A stretch of 64,000 nt of DNA from Solirubrobacteraceae bacterium (GTDB lineage Bacteria; Actinomycetota; Thermoleophilia; Solirubrobacterales; Solirubrobacteraceae): contig JAEMQS010000011.1 of assembly GCA_016463765.1 (NCBI GenBank), positions 1 through 64,000 on the forward strand. Direction: 5' to 3'. Position 1 is the stretch's first letter. Every line of letters starts with the position of its first letter. The position numbers were made by a program, and so were the translations under genes. Of this stretch, positions 19,012 through 28,178 are shown one piece after another. Below the pieces are notes generated by a model. It had not been told where the DNA came from and did no database searches. It was given only the letters and a program-made list of their open reading frames with translations.

Positions 19012-19587
19012 CTACGGCCGGGTGAGGATGGCGAGCATCGCCTCGCCGAGCGCCAGGTCCATCTCGCCCCCCTCCGGAATGGTGAGCATGAAGCCGACCC
19101 CAGTGCGGAAGAGCATCTCCGAGCGCACCGCGGCGTCGGCCCGGCTGAAGCCGATGCCCTCGAACGCCTCCATCACCTTGGCGCCCATCACCGCGTCCGT
19201 CTGGGCGACGCGCTCGCGCACCCACGGGTTCGTGCGCGCCCACTCGCGCACCGCGCGTTCGAGCGGCCACGTCGAGGTGTCGGCGAAGCGCAGCATCATG
19301 AGACGCAGGCGCTCGTTCGGCTCGACGCTCTCGAGCGCAGAGAACGACGCGACCGCTTCGTCGCGCCCGACCGCCCAGTGCTCGGCGACCGCAGCGAGGA
19401 ACGCCTCGAGGTCGGAGAAGTGCCAGTAGAAGCTGCCCTTCGTGACCCCCAGGCGCTTGCACAGCGTGGGGATCTTGATGCCGGCAACGCCCTCGTCGGC
19501 GAGGACCTCCAGCGCGCAGGCCACCCAGTCGTCCACGGACAGCCGCGGGGTGGTGGTCTTCGACGCTGACGATCGGGGAGGGGCCAC
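19012..19587 (-). CDS. TetR-family transcriptional regulator
   Basis: A 191-aa repressor-type protein. The N-terminal HTH (about 20-55) contains IPTLCKRLGVTKGSFYWHF, the classic TetR recognition helix region; the C-terminal ligand domain is unclassified and would bind an unknown effector. GTG 19587 is the likely start; TTG 19617 is an in-frame alternative that adds ten residues. It is divergent from the multicopper-oxidase operon with a perfect 18-bp palindrome between them (19633-19650), and copies of that palindrome stand in three other promoter gaps, so it probably controls its own gene and a dispersed regulon. Confidence 0.9.
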   Translation of the reverse strand: MAPPRSSASKTTTPRLSVDDWVACALEVLADEGVAGIKIPTLCKRLGVTKGSFYWHFSDLEAFLAAVAEHWAVGRDEAVASFSALESVEPNERLRLMMLRFADTSTWPLERAVREWARTNPWVRERVAQTDAVMGAKVMEAFEGIGFSRADAAVRSEMLFRTGVGFMLTIPEGGEMDLALGEAMLAILTRP

Positions 19588-19632
19588 GGCGCCAGTGTCC
19601 CACAGGGCCCCGAGCAACTAGGTGGCACCTCT

Positions 19633-19650
19633 CCATACCGTGCGGTATGG
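19633..19650. promoter_or_regulatory. TetR operator 2: CCATACCGTGCGGTATGG
   Basis: Perfect palindrome (8-bp arms, 2-bp centre) in the gap between tetR and the divergent oxidase operon, 33 bp before the oxidase ATG. The position predicts autoregulation and control of the oxidase operon. Confidence 0.85.
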
Positions 19651-19682
19651 TATGGCCCGGAGCAGGGGTCTGGGGAGCGTCC

Positions 19683-21527
19683 ATGGAGCAACAGCACAGC
19701 AGTGGCGGCGCCGCGTTCACGCGACGCCGCCTCATCGGCGCCGCCGTCGGCGCGGCCGCCATGCACTACGCGGGACCCGCGTTCGGCCGGTCGGCCAACT
19801 CGGCGGTCGGGCCCAACCCGTTCATGTTCGTCTCGCCGCGCATCGAGCCGTTCGTCGACCCGCTGCCCGTCCTGTCGTACCGCGCCGCCGGCGGCGAGCT
19901 CGTCGCCGCGAACGCGCGCCACCGCTTCCACCGCGACCTCGCCGTCAGCGACACCGCCGGGTTCGGCGGGCAGTCCTACCTCGGCCCCGTGCTCGAGGCA
20001 CACCGCGGACAGCCGGTCACGCAGACGTTCCGCAACGAGCTGACCGCCCACCCGCTCGCACGTCACCTCGACCCGACGATCCACGGGGCATCCCTGCTCG
20101 ACCGCACGCGCCCGCGGATGTCCATCCACCTGCACGGCAGCCTGACCGAGCCCGGCTCGGACGGGCACCCGCTCGCGAGCACCCGCGCGGGCCAGACCCG
20201 CGTCCACCACTACGACGGTGACCAGGAGGCCGCCGGCCTCTGGTACCACGACCACGCCATGGGCATCACCCGGCTGAACGTGTACGCGGGGCTGGCCGGG
20301 CACTATCTCCTGCGCGACGCGTGGGACACCGGCGATGCGTCGAACGCGCTGGGCCTGCCCGCGGGCGAGTTCGAGTTGCCGCTCGTGCTGCAGGACAAGA
20401 TCTTCGCCCAGGACGGCACGCTGCAGTTCCGCCTCGCGACCTACGTCCAGGAGGGCAAGTGGGAGGGCGGCCAGGCCGGTGACGTCCCGGTCGTCAACGG
20501 CATCGCGTACCCGTTCCACGAGGTGGCGCGCGGGCTGTACCGCCTGCGCCTGCTCAACGGGTCGAACCTCCGCGCGATGATGCTCTCGTTCTCCAACGGG
20601 ATGCCGTTCTGGCTGGTGGGCACGGATGCAGGGCTCGTCAACGCGCCGGCTCGCCTCGATCGGATCCGCCTCTCCCCCGGCGAGCGCGCCGACGTGCTCG
20701 TGGACTTCAGTGCGCTCCCCGCGGGCACGCGCGTGCAGCTGCGCAACACCGACCGGCTCCCTGCGCAGTTCCTCATCGCCGTCGGCGATGCACGGATCCG
20801 CGACATCATGGAGTTCCGCGTCGGCGCCGCGCGCGGCTTCACCGGGCCGGTGCCCGAGCGCCTGCGCGGTGGGCCCGGTCTGCCGCCTGCCCTGCCCCCG
20901 AACGACAAGCCGACGCGCGTGCGGAACATGACCGTGATGCAGCTGCCCGACGGCCGCCGCTTCCCCCCGGCCGTGATGAGCCTGAACAACCTCGGCTTCG
21001 AGACCGAGGACGTCGAGCACGTCCAGGCGGGCACCGTCGAGCAGTGGAACATCATCAACCTGACCATCGACGACCACCCGATCCATCTGCACATGCCACT
21101 CATCCGGGTGCTCGGGCGCCAGCGATTCGCCGCCCTCACGTACATCCTGCGCAACCCGCGCCCCGGGTTCGGGCGCCGCTGGGCGCCGTCGGCCGACCGC
21201 TACCGGCTCGGGGCCATGGCCGGCCCGCAGCCGTGGGAGGCCGGGTGGAAGGACACGGTGTACGCGCCGCCGGGCGTCATCACCCGGCTGCTCGTGCGCT
21301 GGCCCAGCGCCGACGAGCTCGGATTCGATCCAGATGCGCCGTTCGCCGTGCCGTCGAGCGTCGAGTCGGGCGCGCCGGGCGTGAACGCCAAGCCGACCGC
21401 GGTGTGCCGGCTGTCCAACAGCACGCAGCCGAAGGCCGATCGTGCGCGCGGGTATGTCTGGCACTGCCACGTCCTCGACCACGAGGACCACGACATGATG
21501 CTCCCCCTCCGACTGAGCGCGTCCTGA
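19683..21527 (+). CDS. Tat-exported multicopper oxidase (laccase/bilirubin-oxidase-like), first copy
   Basis: A 614-aa extracellular copper oxidase. N-terminal Tat signal TRRRLIGAAVGAA (residues 14-26). All copper motifs are present: SIHLHG and WYHDHAMG in the first half, DHPIHLHM and WHCHVLDHEDHDMM at the end, giving type 1, 2 and 3 copper sites; the Met in the last motif is the T1 axial ligand. Domain layout (three cupredoxins) fits CotA/bilirubin oxidase/phenoxazinone synthase. Such enzymes take single electrons from phenols or mediators and reduce O2. First gene of a four-gene operon: its stop overlaps the YceI start. Preceded by operator 2. Close relative of the gene at 23183. Confidence 0.92.
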   Translation: MEQQHSSGGAAFTRRRLIGAAVGAAAMHYAGPAFGRSANSAVGPNPFMFVSPRIEPFVDPLPVLSYRAAGGELVAANARHRFHRDLAVSDTAGFGGQSYLGPVLEAHRGQPVTQTFRNELTAHPLARHLDPTIHGASLLDRTRPRMSIHLHGSLTEPGSDGHPLASTRAGQTRVHHYDGDQEAAGLWYHDHAMGITRLNVYAGLAGHYLLRDAWDTGDASNALGLPAGEFELPLVLQDKIFAQDGTLQFRLATYVQEGKWEGGQAGDVPVVNGIAYPFHEVARGLYRLRLLNGSNLRAMMLSFSNGMPFWLVGTDAGLVNAPARLDRIRLSPGERADVLVDFSALPAGTRVQLRNTDRLPAQFLIAVGDARIRDIMEFRVGAARGFTGPVPERLRGGPGLPPALPPNDKPTRVRNMTVMQLPDGRRFPPAVMSLNNLGFETEDVEHVQAGTVEQWNIINLTIDDHPIHLHMPLIRVLGRQRFAALTYILRNPRPGFGRRWAPSADRYRLGAMAGPQPWEAGWKDTVYAPPGVITRLLVRWPSADELGFDPDAPFAVPSSVESGAPGVNAKPTAVCRLSNSTQPKADRARGYVWHCHVLDHEDHDMMLPLRLSAS

Positions 21528-22036
21528 TGGCCAGCGCACGCGCCGTCCACCGCACCTGGTCCGTCGATGCCGCGCGCTCGGACATCACGTTCACGGCTCG
21601 CCTCCTCCGGCGGATCGCGGTGCGCGGAACGTTTGCCTCCGGCCCCACCGGCACCATCGTCCAGACCGACGACACCCTCTCGAGCGCCGTGACCATCGCC
21701 GTCGAGACCGTCGACACGGACATCCGCCGTCGCGACCGACACCTCAGGTCGGCAGAGTTCCTCGACGTCGCCCGGCACCCGACGATCACCGTCCGCGTGG
21801 ACGGCATCGTGCGACGCGCGGGCGTGCAGCACGCCACGGCGATGCTCACGCTGAAGGGCGTCACCACGGCCGTGCCGGTCGAGGTCGAGCTCTTCGGGAC
21901 CGACGCGTCACTCACGGCCCTCGTGCGTGGACGGCTGCGCCGGCGCGACGTGCAGATCGTGCCGTCATGGCTCGCCGACCGCGTGATCGACGAAGAGGTC
22001 GAACTCACCGCGCGCATCACCACCCGGTCACGATGA
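21527..22036 (+). CDS. YceI-family lipid/polyisoprenoid-binding protein
   Basis: A 169-aa single-domain protein of the YceI fold, a lipocalin-like barrel; a family member has been crystallised with a polyisoprenoid in its tunnel. Seen: TWSVDAARSDITFTARLL at the start and VDTDIRRRDRHLRSAEFLDVARHPTI in the middle, both typical. No signal peptide is visible, so it may act inside the cell. Its ATG overlaps the oxidase stop by one base and its own stop overlaps the lipase ATG, so it is co-translated between a copper oxidase and a secreted lipase, which suggests a ligand-handling role for the same substrate. Confidence 0.85.
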   Translation: MASARAVHRTWSVDAARSDITFTARLLRRIAVRGTFASGPTGTIVQTDDTLSSAVTIAVETVDTDIRRRDRHLRSAEFLDVARHPTITVRVDGIVRRAGVQHATAMLTLKGVTTAVPVEVELFGTDASLTALVRGRLRRRDVQIVPSWLADRVIDEEVELTARITTRSR

Positions 22037-23175
22037 GACGCGCGTCAGCAGCGGCAGTGTCCGCAGCAGTTCTCGCCGCGGCACCGGCGTCCGGCGCGTC
22101 GCCCGTCTCTGCCCCGCCGCCCGACCTCGCGGCGACGGTGCCCGGCGAGATCCTCCGCGCCGAGCCGGCGAGCGCGCGCCTGCTCCCGGGCTCGCCGAGG
22201 GCATGGCGCCTGCTGTACCGCTCGACATCGGCTGACGGCTCGCCCATCGCGGTCTCCGGCTCGGTGATCGTCCCGCCCGGAGCACGTCACGTTCTGGCGA
22301 TCGCGCCGAGCACCCAGGGGTTCGCCGACCGGTGCGCGCCGTCGCGCCGGCTGCAGGACCTCACACTCACCGAACTGCCGATGATCGCCGCCGCGACCGC
22401 ACGCGGCTGGGCGGTCGCGATGACCGACTACGAGGGCCTCGGGACCCCCGGCCAGCACACGATGTTCGTGGGCCGGTCCGAGGGCCACGCGGTGCTCGAT
22501 GCCCTGCGCGCCGCGCGAGCGCTGCCCGGGAGCGGGCTGACCGAGGGCGGCCGCTCCGGCGTGCTCGGCTACTCGCAGGGCGGCGCCGCCGCGGCGTGGA
22601 CCGCCCAGCTGCAGCCCACCTATGCGCCGGACGTCCCGCTCGCGGGCGTCGCCGCGGGCGGGACGATCGCCGACCTTCCCGCGTTCCTCGCCGCCGGGTC
22701 CGGCACATGGGGCGCGGGGGCCGGGTTCGGCACGCTGCTCGGACTCGACGCCGCGTACGACGACCTTGACCTCGCGCCGCTGCTCACCCCGCGCGGCGAG
22801 TCGTTCGCGCGGACCGTCGGCAGCCGCTGCGCGCTGGAGTGGATCGCGACGCTGAACTACCCGCGCGCGAGCGCGCTCCTCGCCAGCGACCCGTTCGTCC
22901 GCCCCGCCTGGGCGCGCCGCGCGCACGAGAACACGCCGGGCGACACCGCCCCCGCGGCACCCGTCCTGCTCTACCACGGCCGAGGCGACCGCAGCGTGCC
23001 CATCGCCGGCGCCGAGCGGTTGCGTGCCGCCTGGTGCACGCGCGGCGCGACGGTGCGCTGGCGGGCCATGGCGACCGACCACGCAGGTGCGCTCGTCAAC
23101 GGCACCACCAGCGCGCTGTCGTGGCTGGGGTCCCGGATGAGCGGCACCCAACCCGAACCCGGGACCTGCGGGTAG
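22033..23175 (+). CDS. Secretory lipase (LIP family)
   Basis: A 380-aa exported serine hydrolase. Signal peptide residues 1-22 (MRRASAAAVSAAVLAAAPASG). Nucleophile elbow GYSQGGAAAAW near 180, acid and His in the C-terminal third (YHGRGDRSVP; ATDHAG). It fits the secretory lipase family of triacylglycerol/ester hydrolases. ATG 22033 overlaps the YceI stop (ATGA), and the second multicopper oxidase follows after 7 bp. Substrate inferred only as an ester. Confidence 0.85.
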   Translation: MRRASAAAVSAAVLAAAPASGASPVSAPPPDLAATVPGEILRAEPASARLLPGSPRAWRLLYRSTSADGSPIAVSGSVIVPPGARHVLAIAPSTQGFADRCAPSRRLQDLTLTELPMIAAATARGWAVAMTDYEGLGTPGQHTMFVGRSEGHAVLDALRAARALPGSGLTEGGRSGVLGYSQGGAAAAWTAQLQPTYAPDVPLAGVAAGGTIADLPAFLAAGSGTWGAGAGFGTLLGLDAAYDDLDLAPLLTPRGESFARTVGSRCALEWIATLNYPRASALLASDPFVRPAWARRAHENTPGDTAPAAPVLLYHGRGDRSVPIAGAERLRAAWCTRGATVRWRAMATDHAGALVNGTTSALSWLGSRMSGTQPEPGTCG

Positions 23176-23182
23176 GACCGCC

Positions 23183-25009
23183 ATGCCTGACCGCTTCACC
23201 CGGCGACAGGCACTGGCGAGCGCGGCGCTCGGCAGCCTCGCGTTCACGTCCCGGGCGGTCGGCGCGCCGTACTCGCCGCCACACCGGCTCGACCAGCCGA
23301 ACGTGCCCGGCCTGGGCCTGGAGTTCAAGTCCCCGCGGCTGGCGAAGTACGTCGACGACCTCCCGGTGCTGCCCCGCCGCGGGCTGGGCGGCGACATCGT
23401 CATGGCTGAGGCGCGCCACCGCTTCCACCGCGACCTCGACCTCGTGCCCAGCTGGGGCTACGACGGGCTCAGCCACCTCGGCCCGACGATCGAGGCGGTC
23501 CGCCGCGAGCAGACGCCGACGACCTTCGTCAACGCGCTCGGCCGCCACGTCATGTGGCGCGACATCGACCGCCGGCTGCACGGCGCGTCCGAGCTGGACC
23601 GCACGCACCCGCCCGCCGTCGTCCACCTCCACGGTGCGCCGAACCGGCCGTCTGCCGACGGCCACCCGATGGCGATGTCGCGGCCCGGCGGTCGGGTCAC
23701 GCACGTCTTCGGCACCGACATGGAGGCCGCGGGCCTCTGGTACCACGACCACGCGATGGGCACCACGCGGCTGAGCCTGTACGCGGGGCTCGCCGGGATG
23801 TTCCTCCTGCGCGACGAGTTCGACACCGGCGAGACCGACAACCCGCTCGGACTGCCTGCCGGCGAGTATGAGATCCCGCTCGTCCTGACCGACAAGCTGT
23901 TCTATCCCGACGGACGCCTGCGCTACCAGGGCACGCCGCTCGTCGCGCGGGACGAGTGGGCGGGCGGCCTGTGCGGCGACGTCATGATCGTCAACGGCAA
24001 GGCGTGGCCGCGCCTGGAGGTCGACCGCGGCGTCTACCGCTTCCGGACCGTCAACGCGGCGCAGATCAACGACTACCGGCTGGAGCTGTCGAACGGGCAG
24101 CCGTTCTGGGTGATCGGCAGCGACGGCGGCCTGCTCGACGCGCCGGCGCATGTCGCCGAGCTCGACATCGCCCCGGGCGAGCGCTACGACCTGCTCATCG
24201 ACTTCTCGTCACTGCGGCCCGGCGAGCACGTCGACCTGCTGAACACCATGCGCATCTCGTGGGCGGGCAAGCTCATCGGCGCAGTGCAGGTGCCGAACGT
24301 CATGCGGTTCGTCGCCGGCACCGACCGTGGCCGCCACCGCTCCATCCCCAACACCCTGCGCGGCGGCACGCGCCAGCCCGCGCGCCTGCCCGCGGTACCG
24401 ACCACGCGGCGCGTGCGGACCGCCACGCTCAACGCGTTCCTGGACCGCAGGAACATCCGCTGGATCTCGACCGGCGTGATGAACATGAACAACCTCACCT
24501 ACGCCGACCCGGAGATCGAAGCGCCCGTGCAGGGGACCACCGAGCGGTGGGACTTCGTCAACTGCGACTGGACGATCCAGATCCACGCCATGCACCTGCA
24601 CCTCGTGCAGTTCCGGGTCGTCAGCCGGCAGGACCTCAACGTCGCGCGGTACATGCGCGACAACCCGCCGCCCACGCTGGGCCGCCGCTGGGCGCCGGCG
24701 CCCGACCGGTACCTGCGCGGCGCCGTCGAGCAGCCCGCGCCGTACGAGGCGGGGTGGAAGGACACGGTGCGCTGCCCGCGCCGGCAGGTCACGAGCGTCA
24801 TCGTCCGGTGGCCCACCGCCGATGAGCTGGGCTTCGACCCCGACGCGCCGTTCACCACCCCGCAGGGCGGGACCGAACAGGGCTACGTCTGGCACTGCCA
24901 CGTGATCGATCACGAGGACCACGAGATGATGCTGCGCCTGCGCATCACCGCGCCGGGCCAGGATCTGTCGGACACCGCGGTGCCGCGGCTGTTCTGCGCG
25001 ACGACCTGA
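23183..25009 (+). CDS. Tat-exported multicopper oxidase, second copy
   Basis: A 608-aa paralogue of the oxidase at 19683. Tat signal FTRRQALASAALGS (residues 5-18). Copper motifs VVHLHG, WYHDHAMG, HAMHLHLV and WHCHVIDHEDHEMM are intact. It differs from the first copy in the central substrate-facing segments (for example WISTGVMNMNNLTYADPE) and lacks the about 25-residue insert that precedes the last copper motif there. Last gene of the four-gene operon, convergent with the 1012-aa secreted protein (4 bp between stops). The two copies probably differ in substrate or mediator. Confidence 0.92.
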   Translation: MPDRFTRRQALASAALGSLAFTSRAVGAPYSPPHRLDQPNVPGLGLEFKSPRLAKYVDDLPVLPRRGLGGDIVMAEARHRFHRDLDLVPSWGYDGLSHLGPTIEAVRREQTPTTFVNALGRHVMWRDIDRRLHGASELDRTHPPAVVHLHGAPNRPSADGHPMAMSRPGGRVTHVFGTDMEAAGLWYHDHAMGTTRLSLYAGLAGMFLLRDEFDTGETDNPLGLPAGEYEIPLVLTDKLFYPDGRLRYQGTPLVARDEWAGGLCGDVMIVNGKAWPRLEVDRGVYRFRTVNAAQINDYRLELSNGQPFWVIGSDGGLLDAPAHVAELDIAPGERYDLLIDFSSLRPGEHVDLLNTMRISWAGKLIGAVQVPNVMRFVAGTDRGRHRSIPNTLRGGTRQPARLPAVPTTRRVRTATLNAFLDRRNIRWISTGVMNMNNLTYADPEIEAPVQGTTERWDFVNCDWTIQIHAMHLHLVQFRVVSRQDLNVARYMRDNPPPTLGRRWAPAPDRYLRGAVEQPAPYEAGWKDTVRCPRRQVTSVIVRWPTADELGFDPDAPFTTPQGGTEQGYVWHCHVIDHEDHEMMLRLRITAPGQDLSDTAVPRLFCATT

Positions 25010-25013
25010 CGTC

Positions 25014-28000
25014 CTACCCGGGGCGCACGGCGACCCGGAGGTTCCGGGCCTTCCCGTTCGACGTGCGGGTGCCGACCGTGAAGCGCAGGCGCGCCGACGA
25101 GCGGCGCAGGCGCGGGCTGACCTGCACGGCGCCTCGCGCGATCCGCACGCGCACCGTGGTGGCCTTCACGCCCTTGGGGAAGGTGACGCGCAGCTTCCGT
25201 CCGGCGAGCGTCACGGTCGCCTTCTTCTTGCCGGCGTTCGTGGCGCTCACCCGCACCCGCGCGCGGACCGACCGCGCCGACGCGTAGGCCATGCCGCTGG
25301 GCAGGGCGAGTTCCACCCGGTTGACCGGCGACTGTCCACTCGCCACGCGCAGGTCGAGCGCAGGCCGTCCACGCGTCAGCGACGACACCTTCAGCGTCGC
25401 CGTCGGCGTGCAGCCCGACGTCCGCAGCTGCGTCGTGCTCGACACCGTCGAGCCTGCCCACGACGTGAACTTGGCGAGCACCGGGTTGGACGCGTTCGCG
25501 CACAGGTCCCTGCCGACGACCAGCGGCGTGCCGCGCCCGCCCAGGGTCATCACCAGGCTCGAGATCGGCGTGTCGGGCACCGGGTCCAGCGTCGTGACCA
25601 GGCGAGACCTGGCATCGATCGCGACGGTGCCGGTGAGGTCCAGGCTGATGCGCCCGCGGATCTGGATGCCGAGCTGCGGCAGCGGCACGCCGGGCACCGA
25701 GATGAAGCGCACCACGCCCGTCAGCGGGTCGTTGAGCACCGGGGTGCGCGCGGTCACCGTGCCGATCTGCGACGCCGGCCCGCACGCGCCCCGCTGATAG
25801 TCCGCCAGCGGACAGACGGTGCTGAGCTTCGTGATGTCGACCGAGATGCCGGCCGGCATCGTGATCGCCGTGGCGCGCACGTTCGCCGACCCCGCGTCGG
25901 ACGCGAGCTGCACGCGCAGCGTCGGGTTGCCGCCCGGGGACAGCGCGGCGCGGTTGCCCTCGATCGCCGCGGTCAGCTTCGGGCCGAACGCGAGCCTGTC
26001 GCACCCGGTCACCTGGTAGGGCGCCGTGAGGTTCGACAGCAGGCCGGTGTCCGAGGTCAGCGTCGCGCTCAGCTGCAGCGGCGCGCAGTTCGACGCGTTG
26101 AAGATGAACCCGGGACGATCCAGCGCCAGGCGCAGGCCGCGCAGGTTCAGCGGGATGCCCTGCATCCGCTGGGGCACGTCGAGGAACGTCATCGCGATCG
26201 ACGCGTCCGTGCCGACATCGACCTTCGCGAGCACGACGATCCGGCCGAAGTCCAGCGGCCCGACCTTCGCGTCGGCGATCACCGCCATACCGGCGGGCGC
26301 GCCGTCGATCGGTGTCGTGAGGAAGACGCCGCCGGGCAGCGACAACGGCTCGGGGCCGGGACCGGCCACGGACGTCACCGAGCCGACACGACTCTCCGGC
26401 CCGCATCCACCCGCACGGGCGACGTCGACCGGGCAGGGCGTGACCGAGTCCAGCCGGCCCGCGAGTCCGGGCGGCAACGTGACCCTCGCGCCGGCGAGCC
26501 GGGCGCTCCCGTCCGGGCGGCCGAGCGTGGCGACGATCGACGTGTCCGCCCCGGCCTGGTTCGTGGCCAGCTCGGTCGTCAGCTCGGGCGTGAACGGCTC
26601 GGGGTCGTTGCAGCCCTGATCGATCGTCGTGGTGCTCTGCGCCGACGCGCCCGGGGCTCCGGGGAAACCCTCGGCGACGATCGACGACGTGTACGTGCCG
26701 CACCTGCGCGGGGTGGAGAGCATCGCCTGCGGCCCGCCGCGGAAGATGAACCGGAAGCGCGTGAACGGCGTCGCCGGCAGGTCCTCGAGGACCGTTGTGA
26801 GCTGACCGGTGACCGGGTCGACCTCCGCGCGTGCGGCGATCTTCACCCGGATCGCGTCATCCTGCGGACCCGCCTGGGCGGTGGCGAAGAAGCGCAGCTT
26901 CGGCGAGCCCGGCTTCGGCGTGGCGATGTAGACCGGGCCTTCGAGCTCGTCGGCGAGCAGCAGCGGAGACCGGAACTGCACGGTGCCGATCCTCGACGCC
27001 TCCGGGCACGTCGCGGCCCGGCCGGCGCCGAGGCCGAACTGCTCGTCGGTGCAGCCCTCCAGGCCCTTCGAGCCGGATGACGCGGAGATCTCGAAGCCGA
27101 CCGGCAGCACGAGCCGCGCGTTGCTGACGTGCGCGTTGCCGCGCCCCGTACCGGCGTCATCGTCCGCCGTGACGTCGGCGACGACCTCCGTGGGGACGTC
27201 CGCGCGGTTGTCGGTCGTGACCTTCGCGCCGATCGGCATCTTCAGCGTGCCGCAGTCCGTCGGCGTGTACGGCGAGCGCTCGGCGACGGTCGTGTCCCCG
27301 GCGTACGACGTCAGCTCGACGCGGTAGGTGGCGGGCCGCGCGCAGTCCGTCGGGCTGGAGAGGAAGGGGCGCTGGAAGTGCGGACGGTTGGCGTCCGAGC
27401 CCCAGAGTCGCATCGCCATGCGGCGCAGTTCGATGGGGATCCCGGCGAAGCCGCGCGGGCTGTCCTTGACGATCGTGTCGATGCCGTTGTCCTCGGGGCG
27501 CAGGCGCATCTCGGCCTCGAGCCGGATCGCGGGGATGCCGGCCGCTTCGAGCTGCACACCAAGCCGCGCGGCCTCGGTGCCGGTCGGCGAGATGACATAG
27601 ATGGCGCCTCGCAGCACGTTCTCGCCGATGACGCCCACGGCGGTCTCGGCGGCGGCGCGCACCGTGCCGACCTGGTGCGCGGACGGACAGCCCCTGCGGC
27701 GGAAGGTGGCGGTGTCGCACATCGGGACGACGCGCGGCGAGCCGACCTGACCGGGCGGGAGCGAGACGCGCAGGTCGCGTACATCGTCGCCCAAGCCATA
27801 GCTGTTGCCGAGCTCGCTCGGGGTCGCGCTCTTGAACGCCAAGGCCAGGCACACATCGGCGTTCGCGCCCGCCTGCGTCCACGAGTCCGGACGGTTGTTC
27901 AGCGCGCACGGGGCGTCAGGGCGCACCGTCGTGGCGATCATGTCCGTCACGTTGACCTTGGCGTCCGCCGCGGGAGCGAGCCCGAGCACCGCCGTCACCA

Positions 28001-28052
28001 TCGCAGCCGCTAGCGCGCATCCGCGCAGGCGCCGACCAAGCCCCCTGACCAT
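25014..28052 (-). CDS. Large secreted repeat protein of unknown function
   Basis: A 1012-aa exported protein. Signal peptide residues 1-31 (hydrophobic ALAAAMVTAVLGLAP, ending ADAK). The body is about four diverged repeats of 200-250 residues, each with two cysteines and a short motif of the form C-P/G-x2-S/H-x-I/V-G-T/S-V: CPSAHQVGTV, CPEASRIGTV, CGPESRVGSV, CGPASQIGTV. The tail is a basic Ig-like module. I know of no function; the style is common in Thermoleophilia secretomes. The start ATG 28052 has a strong ribosome site (GGGAGGAG). Operator 3 lies 40 bp upstream, placing it in the TetR regulon. Shares its motif with the gene at 36863. Confidence 0.8.
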   Translation of the reverse strand: MVRGLGRRLRGCALAAAMVTAVLGLAPAADAKVNVTDMIATTVRPDAPCALNNRPDSWTQAGANADVCLALAFKSATPSELGNSYGLGDDVRDLRVSLPPGQVGSPRVVPMCDTATFRRRGCPSAHQVGTVRAAAETAVGVIGENVLRGAIYVISPTGTEAARLGVQLEAAGIPAIRLEAEMRLRPEDNGIDTIVKDSPRGFAGIPIELRRMAMRLWGSDANRPHFQRPFLSSPTDCARPATYRVELTSYAGDTTVAERSPYTPTDCGTLKMPIGAKVTTDNRADVPTEVVADVTADDDAGTGRGNAHVSNARLVLPVGFEISASSGSKGLEGCTDEQFGLGAGRAATCPEASRIGTVQFRSPLLLADELEGPVYIATPKPGSPKLRFFATAQAGPQDDAIRVKIAARAEVDPVTGQLTTVLEDLPATPFTRFRFIFRGGPQAMLSTPRRCGTYTSSIVAEGFPGAPGASAQSTTTIDQGCNDPEPFTPELTTELATNQAGADTSIVATLGRPDGSARLAGARVTLPPGLAGRLDSVTPCPVDVARAGGCGPESRVGSVTSVAGPGPEPLSLPGGVFLTTPIDGAPAGMAVIADAKVGPLDFGRIVVLAKVDVGTDASIAMTFLDVPQRMQGIPLNLRGLRLALDRPGFIFNASNCAPLQLSATLTSDTGLLSNLTAPYQVTGCDRLAFGPKLTAAIEGNRAALSPGGNPTLRVQLASDAGSANVRATAITMPAGISVDITKLSTVCPLADYQRGACGPASQIGTVTARTPVLNDPLTGVVRFISVPGVPLPQLGIQIRGRISLDLTGTVAIDARSRLVTTLDPVPDTPISSLVMTLGGRGTPLVVGRDLCANASNPVLAKFTSWAGSTVSSTTQLRTSGCTPTATLKVSSLTRGRPALDLRVASGQSPVNRVELALPSGMAYASARSVRARVRVSATNAGKKKATVTLAGRKLRVTFPKGVKATTVRVRIARGAVQVSPRLRRSSARLRFTVGTRTSNGKARNLRVAVRPG

Positions 28053-28091
28053 GGCTCTCCTCCCAGAGACCGCGTCACCAGACGCTCGCCA

Positions 28092-28109
28092 ACATACCAT
28101 GCGGTATGG
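28092..28109. promoter_or_regulatory. TetR operator 3: ACATACC-N4-GGTATGG
   Basis: Inverted repeat with one mismatch, spacer ATGC, in the 126-bp gap between the secreted repeat protein (start 28052) and the divergent alcohol dehydrogenase (start 28179). It can control both. Confidence 0.75.
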
Positions 28110-28178
28110 AACACTCGCCAGGCCGAACACCGAATCTCATGGCTTTATGAGATGAGTCGCCGACTGGGAGGTCGAGAG

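Noticed and set aside
16778..21539. Very long open frames opposite the oxygenase and oxidase genes (up to about 880 codons)
   Set aside because: They follow the third-position GC pattern of the real genes on the other strand, are Arg/Ala/Gly-rich, lack domains and have no ribosome sites.
26284..26290. Half-site CCATACC in the 1012-aa secreted gene
   Set aside because: No GGTATGG partner at the correct spacing and it lies in coding sequence.
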